Shown here piece after piece: positions 7,751 through 16,454 of a DNA stretch of 64,000 nt (positions are counted from its first letter, which is position 1; the number at the start of each line of letters is the position of its first letter). The stretch spans positions 3,797 to 67,796 of the forward strand of contig CAYVFG010000003.1 in assembly GCA_964450915.1 (NCBI GenBank). Reading direction: 5' to 3'. Both the position numbers and the translations under genes were made by a program. The notes below the pieces were generated by a model. It did not search any database and was not told the DNA's origin. It saw only the letters and a program-made list of their open reading frames with translations. The DNA is from HO2-45-11b sp964450915. Its GTDB lineage: Bacteria; Patescibacteriota; Andersenbacteria; UBA10190.

Positions 7751-7797
7751 CCGCATTATCGATCAGTGAGAACCGAAATATTTGTCGCCGTATAGTC

Positions 7798-8142
7798 TTA
7801 TTTTGTTTGTTGTTCTAGTGCCGAGAATGCGGATGTAATAAGAGAGAATACCAAGCTGAATAATAATCCGTACCAAAAATCCTGAACGAAGAATCCGGGA
7901 ACGATTCTGCTCGTGAGCATTACCAGCACCGCGTTAATAATAAATGTGAATAATCCGAGTGTCAGAATTGTTATCGGCAGAGTAAGGAGGATGAGAAACG
8001 GTTTAATTAAAATATTCAGTAAGCCGAGAACGAGCGCAACGAGGAGTGCTGTTGTAAGGCCGGTTACTGCTACTCCTGGCAATATGTATGCGGTAATAAT
8101 GATAGCGAGCGCATTTATAGCCCACTTTAAAAAGATATTCAT
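7798..8142 (-). CDS. Phage holin family IV / YvlD-like membrane protein
   Basis: 114 aa with four membrane helices. The segment IKPFLILLTLPITILTLGLFTFIIN is the hallmark of the PF04020 (YvlD, 4-TMS holin superfamily IV) family, usually 110-120 aa. Members are chromosomal and rarely true holins; their role is unclear. The ATG at 8142 is chosen over an upstream frame start at 8163; TACGAT lies 9 bp before it. It begins 7 bp after the stop of the secreted peptidase gene, so the two probably form an operon. Confidence 0.8.
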   Translation of the reverse strand: MNIFLKWAINALAIIITAYILPGVAVTGLTTALLVALVLGLLNILIKPFLILLTLPITILTLGLFTFIINAVLVMLTSRIVPGFFVQDFWYGLLFSLVFSLITSAFSALEQQTK

Positions 8143-8149
8143 AGAATCG

Positions 8150-9376
8150 TTATCGTAAAACAATCATTGAGCGAACATAGTTGAGGCCATAGCTTCTGTT
8201 TTGTCCGAGCGGGTCTTGCATCTGGTATGAGTTGCCAACTTTTCCTTGGATGACGATAAAATGGGATGATCCGTCGGAATTAATTGCGCCTACTTGCGGT
8301 AAATAGATGCTGACGATAACTGGGCGGCCCGCCTTGAGTTCGTCATCAACCGTAGCCCAGTTTACGCCAGTTTTTTCTTGGATAGAAAGTCCAACGCCCG
8401 ACGCAACTGCATTTGTGTTTGCGTACCCGCCTCGGGTAAACCAGCTTGGGTGGTTTGCGATCTGTGCGGGGGTGACATGGTATCCCTTCTTTGTTGCAAC
8501 CATGGCAAGCGATGTGATGAGGCATCCGTAATCATGAACGGTGTATGGACTGTATCCGAGCGTGTCGTAATAATTTAATTGATTGTACGACCAAGATGCT
8601 GCAGGGGCGGATACGATATCGTTACCCCAGTGGGCTTGCGCTACTAAGTTCTGTAATTTTCGCTGCGTTTCTGCGATCTGCTGCTTAATGACTGCCTGGT
8701 CTGCTGCATACGATTGAATTTGCGCCTTGGTTGCGGACAATAAATAATTCGTTTGATTCGTTTGATACGATAAATCTTTTTGATGCCCGGTAAGATTTTC
8801 GTGGAGGTTGCTTAAGGAATCTTTTTGTTTTTGCAGATTATTTTTTTGCTGCTGAAGATCTGCTTGCAGAGCGCGCGTGTCGTTTACTCGCTTTTGAATG
8901 TTGTCTTGTAATTGCTTCAAGTAATCCATGTCGTTCGTCACTTCTGAAAACGAAGATCCGGAAAGAAGGATCGCAAGTTGGGGGGTTTGTGATTCAGTGT
9001 ACAATTGCACGATTTCAGATTCGAGCTGTGCCTGGAGCTGGGTAAGCTGCTGCTGTTCGGAATCTATGTATCCTGACACCTGGTCAATCTGAGTGGAGGT
9101 GTCGGAAATTTTGCCTTGGGTATCTTTGATTTGCGCTTGAGTTGTTTGGAGCTTGCTGCCTAAGTCCGCCAAAGCTTGTTTATAGCTATAGGCAGTTTGC
9201 TGTTTCTCGTTAATTTTTTGTTGTCCTTGGGCCAGTTTTGCTTGCAAGGCCTTGATGGCAGCATTGCAGCTCTCCGCATCGGTACACGTAACAGCTTGCG
9301 CAGATTGCAAAGCAACCGCGAAGAACATACTAGCTAACACGACGATGCTAGTCACCTTTTTCCAAACAATACGCAT
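8150..9376 (-). CDS. Secreted coiled-coil protein with C39-like cysteine peptidase domain
   Basis: 408 aa. Signal peptide (MRIVWKKVTSIVVLASMFFAVALQSAQA), a long coiled coil (about 35-260) like the regulatory arms of PcsB/EnvC-type cell-wall hydrolase proteins, then a C39-like (Peptidase_C39_2) domain. The catalytic Cys is in YGCLITSLAMV (about residue 285), the His in SSHFIVIQG, and the Asp in QDPLGQN. Expected role: extracytoplasmic peptidase in cell-wall remodelling or protein processing, with the coiled coil controlling access. Domain assignment is by motif. Confidence 0.8.
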   Translation of the reverse strand: MRIVWKKVTSIVVLASMFFAVALQSAQAVTCTDAESCNAAIKALQAKLAQGQQKINEKQQTAYSYKQALADLGSKLQTTQAQIKDTQGKISDTSTQIDQVSGYIDSEQQQLTQLQAQLESEIVQLYTESQTPQLAILLSGSSFSEVTNDMDYLKQLQDNIQKRVNDTRALQADLQQQKNNLQKQKDSLSNLHENLTGHQKDLSYQTNQTNYLLSATKAQIQSYAADQAVIKQQIAETQRKLQNLVAQAHWGNDIVSAPAASWSYNQLNYYDTLGYSPYTVHDYGCLITSLAMVATKKGYHVTPAQIANHPSWFTRGGYANTNAVASGVGLSIQEKTGVNWATVDDELKAGRPVIVSIYLPQVGAINSDGSSHFIVIQGKVGNSYQMQDPLGQNRSYGLNYVRSMIVLR

Positions 9377-9444
9377 GTGTTCTCATATAATACTGTTTTT
9401 TAATGGATTTTGCTAGGTTGTATATATTGGTTTACTGTCACTAT

Positions 9445-10014
9445 ATGCCTAAGGTGCGATTGGATGTGCTTATAGAGGGTTTTGCTGATGAGTCAAGCTT
9501 GAAACAGCATGGAACTGCTCGATATCAACCGAATATTGTGTTGATGCGTGTTGATGATCTAGTGATTATTGTAGATCCGGGAACGGTGGAAAGGCAGTCA
9601 GATATTGCGGACGCCTTGGCAGTGCAAGGCTTGAAAGTATCAGATGTGACACATGTTATTCATACGCATCATCATTTGGATCACAGTCGCAATACGGGAA
9701 TGTTTATGGATGTTCCAGTTATCGATGCATGGGCAGTGTGGAAGGGAGTTGATTACGACAGAAAGCCCACGGCTTTGCATGAATTAATTCGCTTGCAGCC
9801 AACCCCCGGACATTCGTATGACAGCTTGACGGTATTTGCAGACACGGAAGATGGTATCGTCGCAATCTGTGGCGATGTATTTTGGTGGAAAGGCGACACG
9901 CAATCAGATGTATATGCAACGGATGTAGAAGATCTTGCGAAAAGTCGCGCGCTTGTTCTTGAGCAATCAGATTTCGTTATCCCCGGACATGGTCCGAAAT
10001 TTAAAACGAAGTAG
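9445..10014 (+). CDS. MBL-fold metallo-hydrolase (MBLAC1-like)
   Basis: 189 aa from the ATG at 9445 (MPKVRLDVL), 6 bp after a TACTGT hexamer; an upstream in-frame start at 9403 is not needed. The metal-binding motif HTHHHLDH is complete, with further ligands in PTPGHS, ICGDVFWW and the final IPGHGP. The sequence is close in layout to small glyoxalase II / MBLAC1-type hydrolases. Substrate unknown. The neighbouring gene converges on it and ends 2 bp away. Confidence 0.85.
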   Translation: MPKVRLDVLIEGFADESSLKQHGTARYQPNIVLMRVDDLVIIVDPGTVERQSDIADALAVQGLKVSDVTHVIHTHHHLDHSRNTGMFMDVPVIDAWAVWKGVDYDRKPTALHELIRLQPTPGHSYDSLTVFADTEDGIVAICGDVFWWKGDTQSDVYATDVEDLAKSRALVLEQSDFVIPGHGPKFKTK

Positions 10015-10016
10015 GG

Positions 10017-11093
10017 TTATTCGACCGCGATTGAAGTAGCGAGCCCTGCTTTGTTATATTGCCATACGATTTCTCCGGTTTGGGGGTTCACCTCGATAAT
10101 TCTTCGTTTGCCGGCCTCAGAAATAAGAACGTTGCCGTTGCCGAGCTTAATGGCATCTGTCGGATAGTTCAGCGTTGATCCGTCTTTGAGCTGGTGCAAG
10201 GTCCACAGAATTTGGCCATTTTCAGTAACTTCAAACACCTCGTTTTTTAAATGATCTTCCGCGATAAACGTTCCGTCCGCAGTGGGGAATACATTTTGCA
10301 GCCATTTGCCCCCGACATCTTGCCATTGCCAAGCGATATTTTTTGTAGCTCGATCAATAATCATGATTTTGTTTGTAAGCGTGTCGGAAATTAAAATTCG
10401 AGAACCTTGGTCATCGAGCGGCATGGCGAATCGATTTCCTTTTAAGTATCCTGGCGCATCTCTCATCTCCGCTTTGTGCCCATACTCCCAAACGATCTGC
10501 TTTGTAGCTTTATTGATAATAACAACGCGCCTGTTGTTTGCGTCTGTTACTAATACTTCTGTTCCATTATTGAGCAGGTACGCTTTTTTAGGTTGATGCA
10601 GGCATTTGTCGCAATATTGCTGGTTTAATACGCCATATTGCCATACGACTTCGTGGCTAGTGCGGTCTAATTCCTGAATGAGCATGCCGTTCGATGTAGC
10701 TGCCATAATGTCGCCATTTGGCGCAACGGTCATAAATTCGACGTTGGATGCTTGTCCGCTATCCGTAACAGACGGGAACGAAAATGTTTGAGACCATGTG
10801 AGTTGGCCCGTTGCGCGGTTGATCGCAGCGATGCGATCGCCGGAATAGTCCGTAAACCACACGGTACTAAATTCTCGAGGAGCGCTGGGCGATACGGATG
10901 GCACGGGGGAAGCGCCCAGCCCATTTGAAAGCATGTCGCTTATGGATTGAGACAATGGCAGGAGTGCGGATGAAAAATTGTTTTTTCCGGCAGGTAAGTT
11001 TTTTTCAGTTATAAAAAATGCATATATTGCAAACCCCGCAATACAAAAACATAGGAAAGAAAACATCGTAAATAAGCCGATTTTTACTGACAT
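10017..11093 (-). CDS. Membrane-anchored beta-propeller (PQQ-like / arylsulfotransferase-like)
   Basis: 358 aa from the ATG at 11093, reached 10 bp after TAATAT; the longer frame begins with TTG and overlaps the marR promoter. One N-terminal membrane helix (about 5-28), a Ser/Pro linker, then repeated blades of the form I-[ND]-[KR]-A-T-x-[QE]-x-V-W-x-[YW] (for example INKATKQIVWEYG and VNPQTGEIVWQYN). This is the pattern of outer-surface propellers related to PQQ repeats. No catalytic His of arylsulfotransferases is evident. Probably a surface binding protein. Confidence 0.7.
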   Translation of the reverse strand: MSVKIGLFTMFSFLCFCIAGFAIYAFFITEKNLPAGKNNFSSALLPLSQSISDMLSNGLGASPVPSVSPSAPREFSTVWFTDYSGDRIAAINRATGQLTWSQTFSFPSVTDSGQASNVEFMTVAPNGDIMAATSNGMLIQELDRTSHEVVWQYGVLNQQYCDKCLHQPKKAYLLNNGTEVLVTDANNRRVVIINKATKQIVWEYGHKAEMRDAPGYLKGNRFAMPLDDQGSRILISDTLTNKIMIIDRATKNIAWQWQDVGGKWLQNVFPTADGTFIAEDHLKNEVFEVTENGQILWTLHQLKDGSTLNYPTDAIKLGNGNVLISEAGKRRIIEVNPQTGEIVWQYNKAGLATSIAVE

Positions 11094-11116
11094 ATTACGC
11101 TCTATATTACTCGATG

Positions 11117-11161
11117 TTGACAATTTTTACACCTCGTGTATTATGTTAGTTAATCTAACTA
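11117..11161 (+). promoter_or_regulatory. Promoter and candidate MarR operator
   Basis: TTGACA (11117), 16 bp, TATTAT (11139-11144). An inverted repeat TAGTT-5-AACTA (11147-11161) sits between the -10 and the marR ATG, a position that would let MarR block its own operon. Confidence 0.6.
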
Positions 11162-11168
11162 TTTATAT

Positions 11169-11582
11169 ATGGAACAATTAGACCATTTAATAACGCTTAT
11201 ATTCGGCGTCGCGAAGCAGACGAAGGAATATATAAAGTCTGCGGAGGGTATTACGCTTTCCCCCGGGCAATTGCAGACGCTTAAGTTCGTCCATGAACAT
11301 AAGAACCCGCTCATGAAAGACGTATCCGGATACCTGTGCGTAGCACCACCTTCTGCAACAGCTTTGATAGACCATCTTTCAAAAGGCGAATATTTAGACA
11401 GAATTGCAGATAAAAATGACCGCAGAATAGTACGGCTCAAGATTACGAAGAAAGGCCAAGCAGAAGTAAAGAAGTCGTATCAAATAATGGCGAAGCATTT
11501 AAAAGAAGTGTTAAAAAAATTAAGCGACACGGAAGTAAAGCAGTTTACAACTATTTTAGAGAAACTCTATGAACAAAAATAA
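11169..11582 (+). CDS. MarR-family transcriptional regulator
   Basis: 137 aa winged-helix protein. The recognition helix region is SGYLCVAPPSATALIDHLSKG and the wing carries the MarR signature DRRIVRLKITKKG. The final 14 bases overlap the start of the adaptor gene, so translation is coupled to the efflux operon. By family behaviour it would repress the operon until a toxic ligand binds; the dyad just upstream is the obvious operator candidate. The ligand cannot be predicted. Confidence 0.88.
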   Translation: MEQLDHLITLIFGVAKQTKEYIKSAEGITLSPGQLQTLKFVHEHKNPLMKDVSGYLCVAPPSATALIDHLSKGEYLDRIADKNDRRIVRLKITKKGQAEVKKSYQIMAKHLKEVLKKLSDTEVKQFTTILEKLYEQK

Positions 11583-12849
11583 TATTATTATCGGAAGTAT
11601 TGCAGTAATCGTTCTTGCTGGCGCGGGATGGTTCGGTGCGCGCATTTTTATGACGCCGGCTCCTGTCATGCATGCTGTTGCAATTGGCAACCACGATGTT
11701 GTGCAAGAAGTATCTGCGGCAGGGCAAGTAGAATCTGTTGATACGCACGAGCTGGCGTTCGGAACAAGCGGAATTGTAAAAACAGTCCTTGTCCAAAAAG
11801 GCGATACGGTAAAGGTCGGGCAGGTACTTGCAACCCTTGATGCTTCAGATATTGCAATGCAGCGCGCAAGCGCCAACGCTGTAGTGATCGGCGATCAGCA
11901 GGCGGCGCAACAGAGTCTTGTAAACGCGCAAACTGCGTTGTCTCAGCTTAAGAAGGCAGATGCGGCAAGTATTGCAAATGCTACGCAAAAAGTGCTTGAT
12001 ACTCGCACATACATGAACAAGATGCAGGATATTTTTACGGATGTGAGCAACGACGGCGATATTGATACTACGTCGGTCACATATATAACTTCGGCGCAGG
12101 CGCTTGCGAGTGCAAAAAATGCGTATAACGAAGCGGTAACAAGTTTGCATGCGTTACAGGCAAGCGTAAAGCAGACAGAATCGGGCGCGGAGTCCCAGGT
12201 AGCTTCGGCGCAGATTTCTCAAACGCTTAAATCGAGCACGATCAATGCATCTGGCGACTTGTCTGCAAATCAGGCGCAGCTTGGGTACCAAAATGCGGTG
12301 CTTAGTAAAACAATTTTGCGTGCTCCTGTTTCAGGAGTGCTTAGTTCCGTAGATGTGCATGTTGGAGAATATGCATCTCCTGCTAAGTCCAGCGCAACAT
12401 TGCTATCACAAGCGCTTAAAATTACGGCCAGTGTTTCCGAGAAAGACATTGCAAATGTCGAAGTGGGGCAACATGCAACCATTACGATTGATGCGCTAGG
12501 TTCTCAAAAATTTGACGCGACCGTTACGTCTATTGACCCTGCTGCAACGATTGATTCGGGAGTAGCGTCATATGGAATTACTCTTGAGTTTGTAAAGCCG
12601 GATAGTCATATTATTTCCGGCATGACCGCAAATGTTGCAATTCCTGTTGCAGAAAAGAAGGACGTGCTCGCCGTGCCAGCTGACGCGGTATTTTCTGATG
12701 GCGATACGTATTTTGTGAATATTTCAGATTCGGAAAACAAATCTCATAAACAAACAGTGCAGCTTGGTATTCGCGGAACAAACGGATATGACGAGGTTAT
12801 TTCCGGAGTATCATCTGGCGACTTAGTTCTATCTTTTAGCTCTAAATAA
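11569..12849 (+). CDS. HlyD/RND-type efflux adaptor (membrane fusion protein) 1
   Basis: 426 aa. An N-terminal membrane anchor (about 5-25) is followed by a biotinyl-lipoyl half-motif (VKTVLVQKGDTVKVGQVLATLD), a coiled-coil hairpin (about 90-230, many Ala/Gln), the second lipoyl half (LRAPVSGVLSSVDVHVGEYA), a beta barrel (VGQHATITIDALGS) and a C-terminal MacA-like domain (VPADAVF). It should connect the pump to the cell exterior. It overlaps marR and precedes a second, shorter adaptor. Confidence 0.85.
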   Translation: MNKNNIIIGSIAVIVLAGAGWFGARIFMTPAPVMHAVAIGNHDVVQEVSAAGQVESVDTHELAFGTSGIVKTVLVQKGDTVKVGQVLATLDASDIAMQRASANAVVIGDQQAAQQSLVNAQTALSQLKKADAASIANATQKVLDTRTYMNKMQDIFTDVSNDGDIDTTSVTYITSAQALASAKNAYNEAVTSLHALQASVKQTESGAESQVASAQISQTLKSSTINASGDLSANQAQLGYQNAVLSKTILRAPVSGVLSSVDVHVGEYASPAKSSATLLSQALKITASVSEKDIANVEVGQHATITIDALGSQKFDATVTSIDPAATIDSGVASYGITLEFVKPDSHIISGMTANVAIPVAEKKDVLAVPADAVFSDGDTYFVNISDSENKSHKQTVQLGIRGTNGYDEVISGVSSGDLVLSFSSK

Positions 12850-12854
12850 CTTTT

Positions 12855-13508
12855 ATGTCACAAGAACAAGTTACAAATCGAACTGATCACGTTATCGGAA
12901 TTTGGAACAGGCCAAGCGTTCGAATCGGAATAATCATAGGGCTCATTGCACTTATCGCGGGCATTGCTATCTGGATTCGAATTGAAAATAGCAGAGTGTA
13001 TATTGAAAAATCTATTATCACAGCTCCTGCTATTGAATTGTCGCCGCAAACATCGGGCACTCTTGAGCAAGTATATGTTCATGAAGGAGACGTAGTAAAC
13101 GAAAATACGATTGTAGTGCGAGTTGGGAATGAACTGGTGAAAACAAAAACATCGGGGCAGATTGTGTATACGCTGAATACAGTAGGTTCGCTTATAAATC
13201 GCGGAACAGTTGTTGCGAGGCTGATTCACCCGCAAGACTTGCGCGTAGACGGGCAAGTGCAGGAGAACAAAGGATTGAGCGATATTCGCGTTGGGCAAAC
13301 GGCCATGTTTACAGTAGATGCATTCGGATCTAAAAAATTTACCGGAGTTGTTGATGAAGTTGCTAATACGTCCAGATCCGGGGATGTGGTATTCAGCATT
13401 TCCGATAAGCGAGCGCAGCAAGATTTCGACGTAAAAGTTCGGTTCGATGCGAGCTCGTATCCGGAGCTCAAGAACGGAATGTCTGCAAAAGTTTGGGTAC
13501 AGAAGTAG
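12855..13508 (+). CDS. EmrA/HlyD-like adaptor 2, short form without coiled coil
   Basis: 217 aa. Membrane anchor (about 23-43), a lipoyl-like half (GTLEQVYVHEGDVVNENT), directly followed by the second half (VKTKTSGQIVYTLNTVGSLI) and a beta barrel (VGQTAMFTVDAFGSKKF, resembling IDALGSQKF in adaptor 1). The coiled-coil hairpin of normal adaptors is absent. It lies between adaptor 1 and the pump, 5-6 bp from each. It may cap or dimerise with adaptor 1; that is inference. Confidence 0.8.
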   Translation: MSQEQVTNRTDHVIGIWNRPSVRIGIIIGLIALIAGIAIWIRIENSRVYIEKSIITAPAIELSPQTSGTLEQVYVHEGDVVNENTIVVRVGNELVKTKTSGQIVYTLNTVGSLINRGTVVARLIHPQDLRVDGQVQENKGLSDIRVGQTAMFTVDAFGSKKFTGVVDEVANTSRSGDVVFSISDKRAQQDFDVKVRFDASSYPELKNGMSAKVWVQK

Positions 13509-13514
13509 TCTGCT

Positions 13515-14999
13515 ATGGCAAACGGCGGTTCGTTAAAATGGTGGGTACTGTTTACGGTTATTATCGGCACGTTTTTGGGCCGTCTCGATCAGACGATCGT
13601 GAATTTGGCGTTGCCGAAAATTATCGATGATTTCAGTATTACCGTAACGAGCGCAGGTTGGATTGCAACTGCGTACATTTTAGCCAATGCCGTATTCGTT
13701 CCTATCTGGGGAAAGCTCGGAGATACGATTGGCCGTAAAAAAGTATACTTGCTTGGCTTTATTATATTTATTATCGGTTCGGTATTGGCAGGGCTTTCTT
13801 GGAATTTAACTTCCATGATTATTTTTCGCGTTATTCAGGCAATTGCAGGGTCCGCGGATTATCCAACTGCCATGGCAATTCTTGCCGTTACATTTGATAA
13901 GGGAAAAGAGCGCGCGCAAGCATTAGGCATCTGGTCTGCGTCGTTTGCCGTTGCCGCAGTGTTCGGTCCGCTGATCGGAGGCCCGCTCATTGACGCATTC
14001 GGATGGCGATCTGTGTTTTTAATTAATTTGCCAGTCGGACTAGTCGGGTTGCTTATGGCATGGATTTTCGTTACGGAGTCTACGTCGTTGAAGAAAACAG
14101 TTTCGTTCGATTGGTGGGGCGCAATTGCGTTGGGAGGCGCGCTCGCCTCGCTTGTCTTAGTGCTCGATAAGGGCATTGATTGGGGATGGGTATCGTGGCA
14201 AAGCGTCGCATGCTATATCGCAGTAGCTATTTTCTCCGCAATATTCTACAGAATTGAAACGACGCATGTTGAACCGATTGTAGACTTTAAATTTTTCAAA
14301 TTACCGGTATTTACAAACGTCCTTATAAATAATTTCATCGTATTTATGGCAATGATGGGGAGCTTCTTCTTAATCCCCGTGTTTGCCTCCACATTCTTAG
14401 GGTATGACGCCACGCAAACAGGATACTTATTTATTCCCATGGCAATTGCAATCATGGTTGCTGCTCCCCTAGGCGGAAGCTTGACCGGGAAAGTAAGCGC
14501 TCGAACAGTTATTATGGGAAGCACGTTTGTGTCTGCAATCGGGCTATTTATGTTTTTAGGGATTGATGTGCGTTCGAGTGCGTGGGATTTGATTATTCCA
14601 ATGGCAGTGATGGCATTTGGAATCGGGTTTGGGATGTCGCAGCGTACCGGAGTTATCGCGGCTGTTGTTCCTGATACGGAAATTGGTGTGGCGTCTTCTA
14701 TTTTGGCTCTAGCGCGAAATATTGCAGGAGCATTCGGGGTAGCATTATTCGCAACTGTTTTACATAATGTTACGGAATCAAATCTGCTTTCTATTGCACG
14801 CAATAGTACGATCAATATTACAAATGCTCTGCAGTATCATGAAGCAATTGCGCTTATGGAATTGCAGGCGCAAGTAACTGCATACCGAACGGTGTTTTAT
14901 GTCGCAGGGTTTGTGATGCTTTTGGGGGCTATCACTGCGTGGTGGATCAAAGTATCCAAGAGCGCAGAAATGCACGACAAGGAAGTGATTGTTGAATAA
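13515..14999 (+). CDS. MFS drug/H+ antiporter of the DHA2 (EmrB/QacA) family
   Basis: 494 aa with about 14 membrane helices. The conserved antiporter motifs are visible: LDQTIVNLALP in helix 1, GKLGDTIGRKKVYLLG after helix 2 (MFS motif A) and WRSVFLINLPVG after helix 5. It is the final gene of the marR-adaptor-adaptor-pump operon and should export hydrophobic or cationic compounds using the proton gradient. Substrates unknown. Confidence 0.9.
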   Translation: MANGGSLKWWVLFTVIIGTFLGRLDQTIVNLALPKIIDDFSITVTSAGWIATAYILANAVFVPIWGKLGDTIGRKKVYLLGFIIFIIGSVLAGLSWNLTSMIIFRVIQAIAGSADYPTAMAILAVTFDKGKERAQALGIWSASFAVAAVFGPLIGGPLIDAFGWRSVFLINLPVGLVGLLMAWIFVTESTSLKKTVSFDWWGAIALGGALASLVLVLDKGIDWGWVSWQSVACYIAVAIFSAIFYRIETTHVEPIVDFKFFKLPVFTNVLINNFIVFMAMMGSFFLIPVFASTFLGYDATQTGYLFIPMAIAIMVAAPLGGSLTGKVSARTVIMGSTFVSAIGLFMFLGIDVRSSAWDLIIPMAVMAFGIGFGMSQRTGVIAAVVPDTEIGVASSILALARNIAGAFGVALFATVLHNVTESNLLSIARNSTINITNALQYHEAIALMELQAQVTAYRTVFYVAGFVMLLGAITAWWIKVSKSAEMHDKEVIVE

Positions 15000-15079
15000 A
15001 GGGTTGCAACATACGAACAAAAGAAGATAATAACAAAACTGTACATTTACCCTACGCGTCGTAAGAAAGGACGTGCTCT

Positions 15080-15556
15080 ATGAAGTCGGGCGACTTGAGC
15101 GTGTTGTTTGGTCGGTTGGAAATAGTGAAGAGGTGCGTGATTTCGGAACTGAATTCCGGATACGTTATTTTGAGAGATCCTGTAAACAACGAATTTCTCA
15201 TTGGTCCAAATGGAGCCGCATTTCTTTCAATGCTCCTTCGATGTTCGCTGGAACCCGATGAATTGCTCGGAGCCAATTCGTTTGAAGGATGCAGTATCAG
15301 CGCGTTATGCGTTCGATACAGCAACGTTCTTAAAGTCTACTTTCGAGGCCACTCTACTTGGGAGTCTCAAGGAGAGGTAGCGCTTTGGGAGGAACGCAAA
15401 AGAGTGTTGAGAATCGAACTTGTCGATAGGACGGTAAACGCAAAGTGGAATTTTGCCGGAATCGGTATGCGGATTGTATATGAGACGCATACCGGAAAAG
15501 AGTGCGCGATTGTCTATGACAATTCCTTGCGACCAATAAAGGAGGAACCCAATTAG
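15080..15556 (+). CDS. Orphan protein, unknown function, SD-led cassette
   Basis: 158 aa, beginning MKSGDLSVLFGRLEIVKR. Mainly alternating beta-type segments (GYVILRDPVNNEFLIGPNG, RVLRIELVDRTVNAKW) with four Cys in its first two thirds. The start follows AAAGGA by 9 bases, unlike neighbouring housekeeping genes. A hairpin terminator lies just after the stop. No family recognised. Confidence 0.6.
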   Translation: MKSGDLSVLFGRLEIVKRCVISELNSGYVILRDPVNNEFLIGPNGAAFLSMLLRCSLEPDELLGANSFEGCSISALCVRYSNVLKVYFRGHSTWESQGEVALWEERKRVLRIELVDRTVNAKWNFAGIGMRIVYETHTGKECAIVYDNSLRPIKEEPN

Positions 15557-15561
15557 TCAAA

Positions 15562-15590
15562 CCCCGCATACGCTCTGCGGGGTATTTTCT
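15562..15590 (+). terminator. Intrinsic terminator of the 15080 gene
   Basis: CCCCGCA / TGCGGGG perfect stem followed by TATTTTCTT. Confidence 0.8.
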
Positions 15591-15599
15591 TATTAATAA

Positions 15600-16433
15600 T
15601 TATCGAACAAGGAGAATGATGCTTGCAAGTACTCCTGCAACCATGCAGTATATTGCAAACGGTTTGAGCGTATTTGTTTGAAAGAATTTGGTTAAGTATT
15701 TGATGGAAAAATACGCTGCAACCCCTGCACACAATGCACCTACTACTGTTGGCATAAGCGCCACTTGGCCTGCGCCGTGGAGTAGTCCGGGAAGTTTCAG
15801 TGCTGATGCTGCAAAAATAATTGGCGTTGCAAGGAGAAATGAATATGTTACGGAATCAGCATGGGTAAGACCTGCGAATAGACCCCCCGCTATAGTTGCC
15901 CCCGTCCTGGAGAATCCTGGGAATAACGCCACGATCTGCGCAATACCTACATAGAGCGCTTGTGCGAATGTGACGTTTTGAATATTTGATCCTGTTTTTT
16001 TCGGGATTAATTCCGCTACATATAAAACAATTCCATTGAGCAATAAAAACAATGCAGCATAGCTTGGAAGGGCAAATAGCGTTTTTAATTTATGCTCGAA
16101 TATAAGACCGAGCAATCCTGCAGGGATTGTGCCAATGATAAGCAGCCAAGCAAGTTTTGCATCTGCATTTGTTTTTACAAGCGTTCTATTGCCAAGCGAT
16201 GCGAAAAATCCTTTTGCCAATGCAATCCATGTCGTCCAATAAAAACCGATAAGGACAAGCGCCGTTGCAAGGTGCGTACCTACTAAAAAGTTCAAGAAAA
16301 ACGGATCATTTTGCAAATCGTTCCAGCCAAGCAGTGCGGGAAAGATAACGCTATGCCCCAGGCTTGATATTGGAAATAGCTCTGTTACTCCTTGAAGTGC
16401 TCCTAAGGTAATTGCTTGAAAAAGTGTAATCAT
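15600..16433 (-). CDS. uppP: Undecaprenyl-diphosphatase UppP (BacA)
   Basis: 277 aa from the ATG at 16433 (MITLFQAITLGALQGVTE); the longer frame from 16673 runs into argS and is not needed. The two family motifs are present: (Q)GVTELFPISSLGHS near residue 14-27 and FPGFSRTGAT near 160-170, with 8 membrane helices overall. It removes the terminal phosphate of undecaprenyl diphosphate so the lipid can carry new wall precursors, complementing dgkA near 59 kb. Its promoter is shared with argS: a palindromic AGTATACT sits 7 bp before this ATG. Confidence 0.93.
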   Translation of the reverse strand: MITLFQAITLGALQGVTELFPISSLGHSVIFPALLGWNDLQNDPFFLNFLVGTHLATALVLIGFYWTTWIALAKGFFASLGNRTLVKTNADAKLAWLLIIGTIPAGLLGLIFEHKLKTLFALPSYAALFLLLNGIVLYVAELIPKKTGSNIQNVTFAQALYVGIAQIVALFPGFSRTGATIAGGLFAGLTHADSVTYSFLLATPIIFAASALKLPGLLHGAGQVALMPTVVGALCAGVAAYFSIKYLTKFFQTNTLKPFAIYCMVAGVLASIILLVR

Positions 16434-16440
16434 ATCCTGT

Positions 16441-16448
16441 AGTATACT
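16441..16448. promoter_or_regulatory. Shared palindromic -10 element between uppP and argS
   Basis: AGTATACT reads TATACT on both strands. It stands 6 bp before the argS ATG and 7 bp before the uppP ATG, so one element could start two divergent leaderless mRNAs. Confidence 0.55.
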
Positions 16449-16454
16449 GTATCT

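Noticed and set aside
14246..14815. 189-codon minus-strand ORF inside the MFS gene
   Set aside because: Shadow of the real gene: the plus-strand frame has clear MFS motifs, and the antisense product has no recognisable pattern or start signal.
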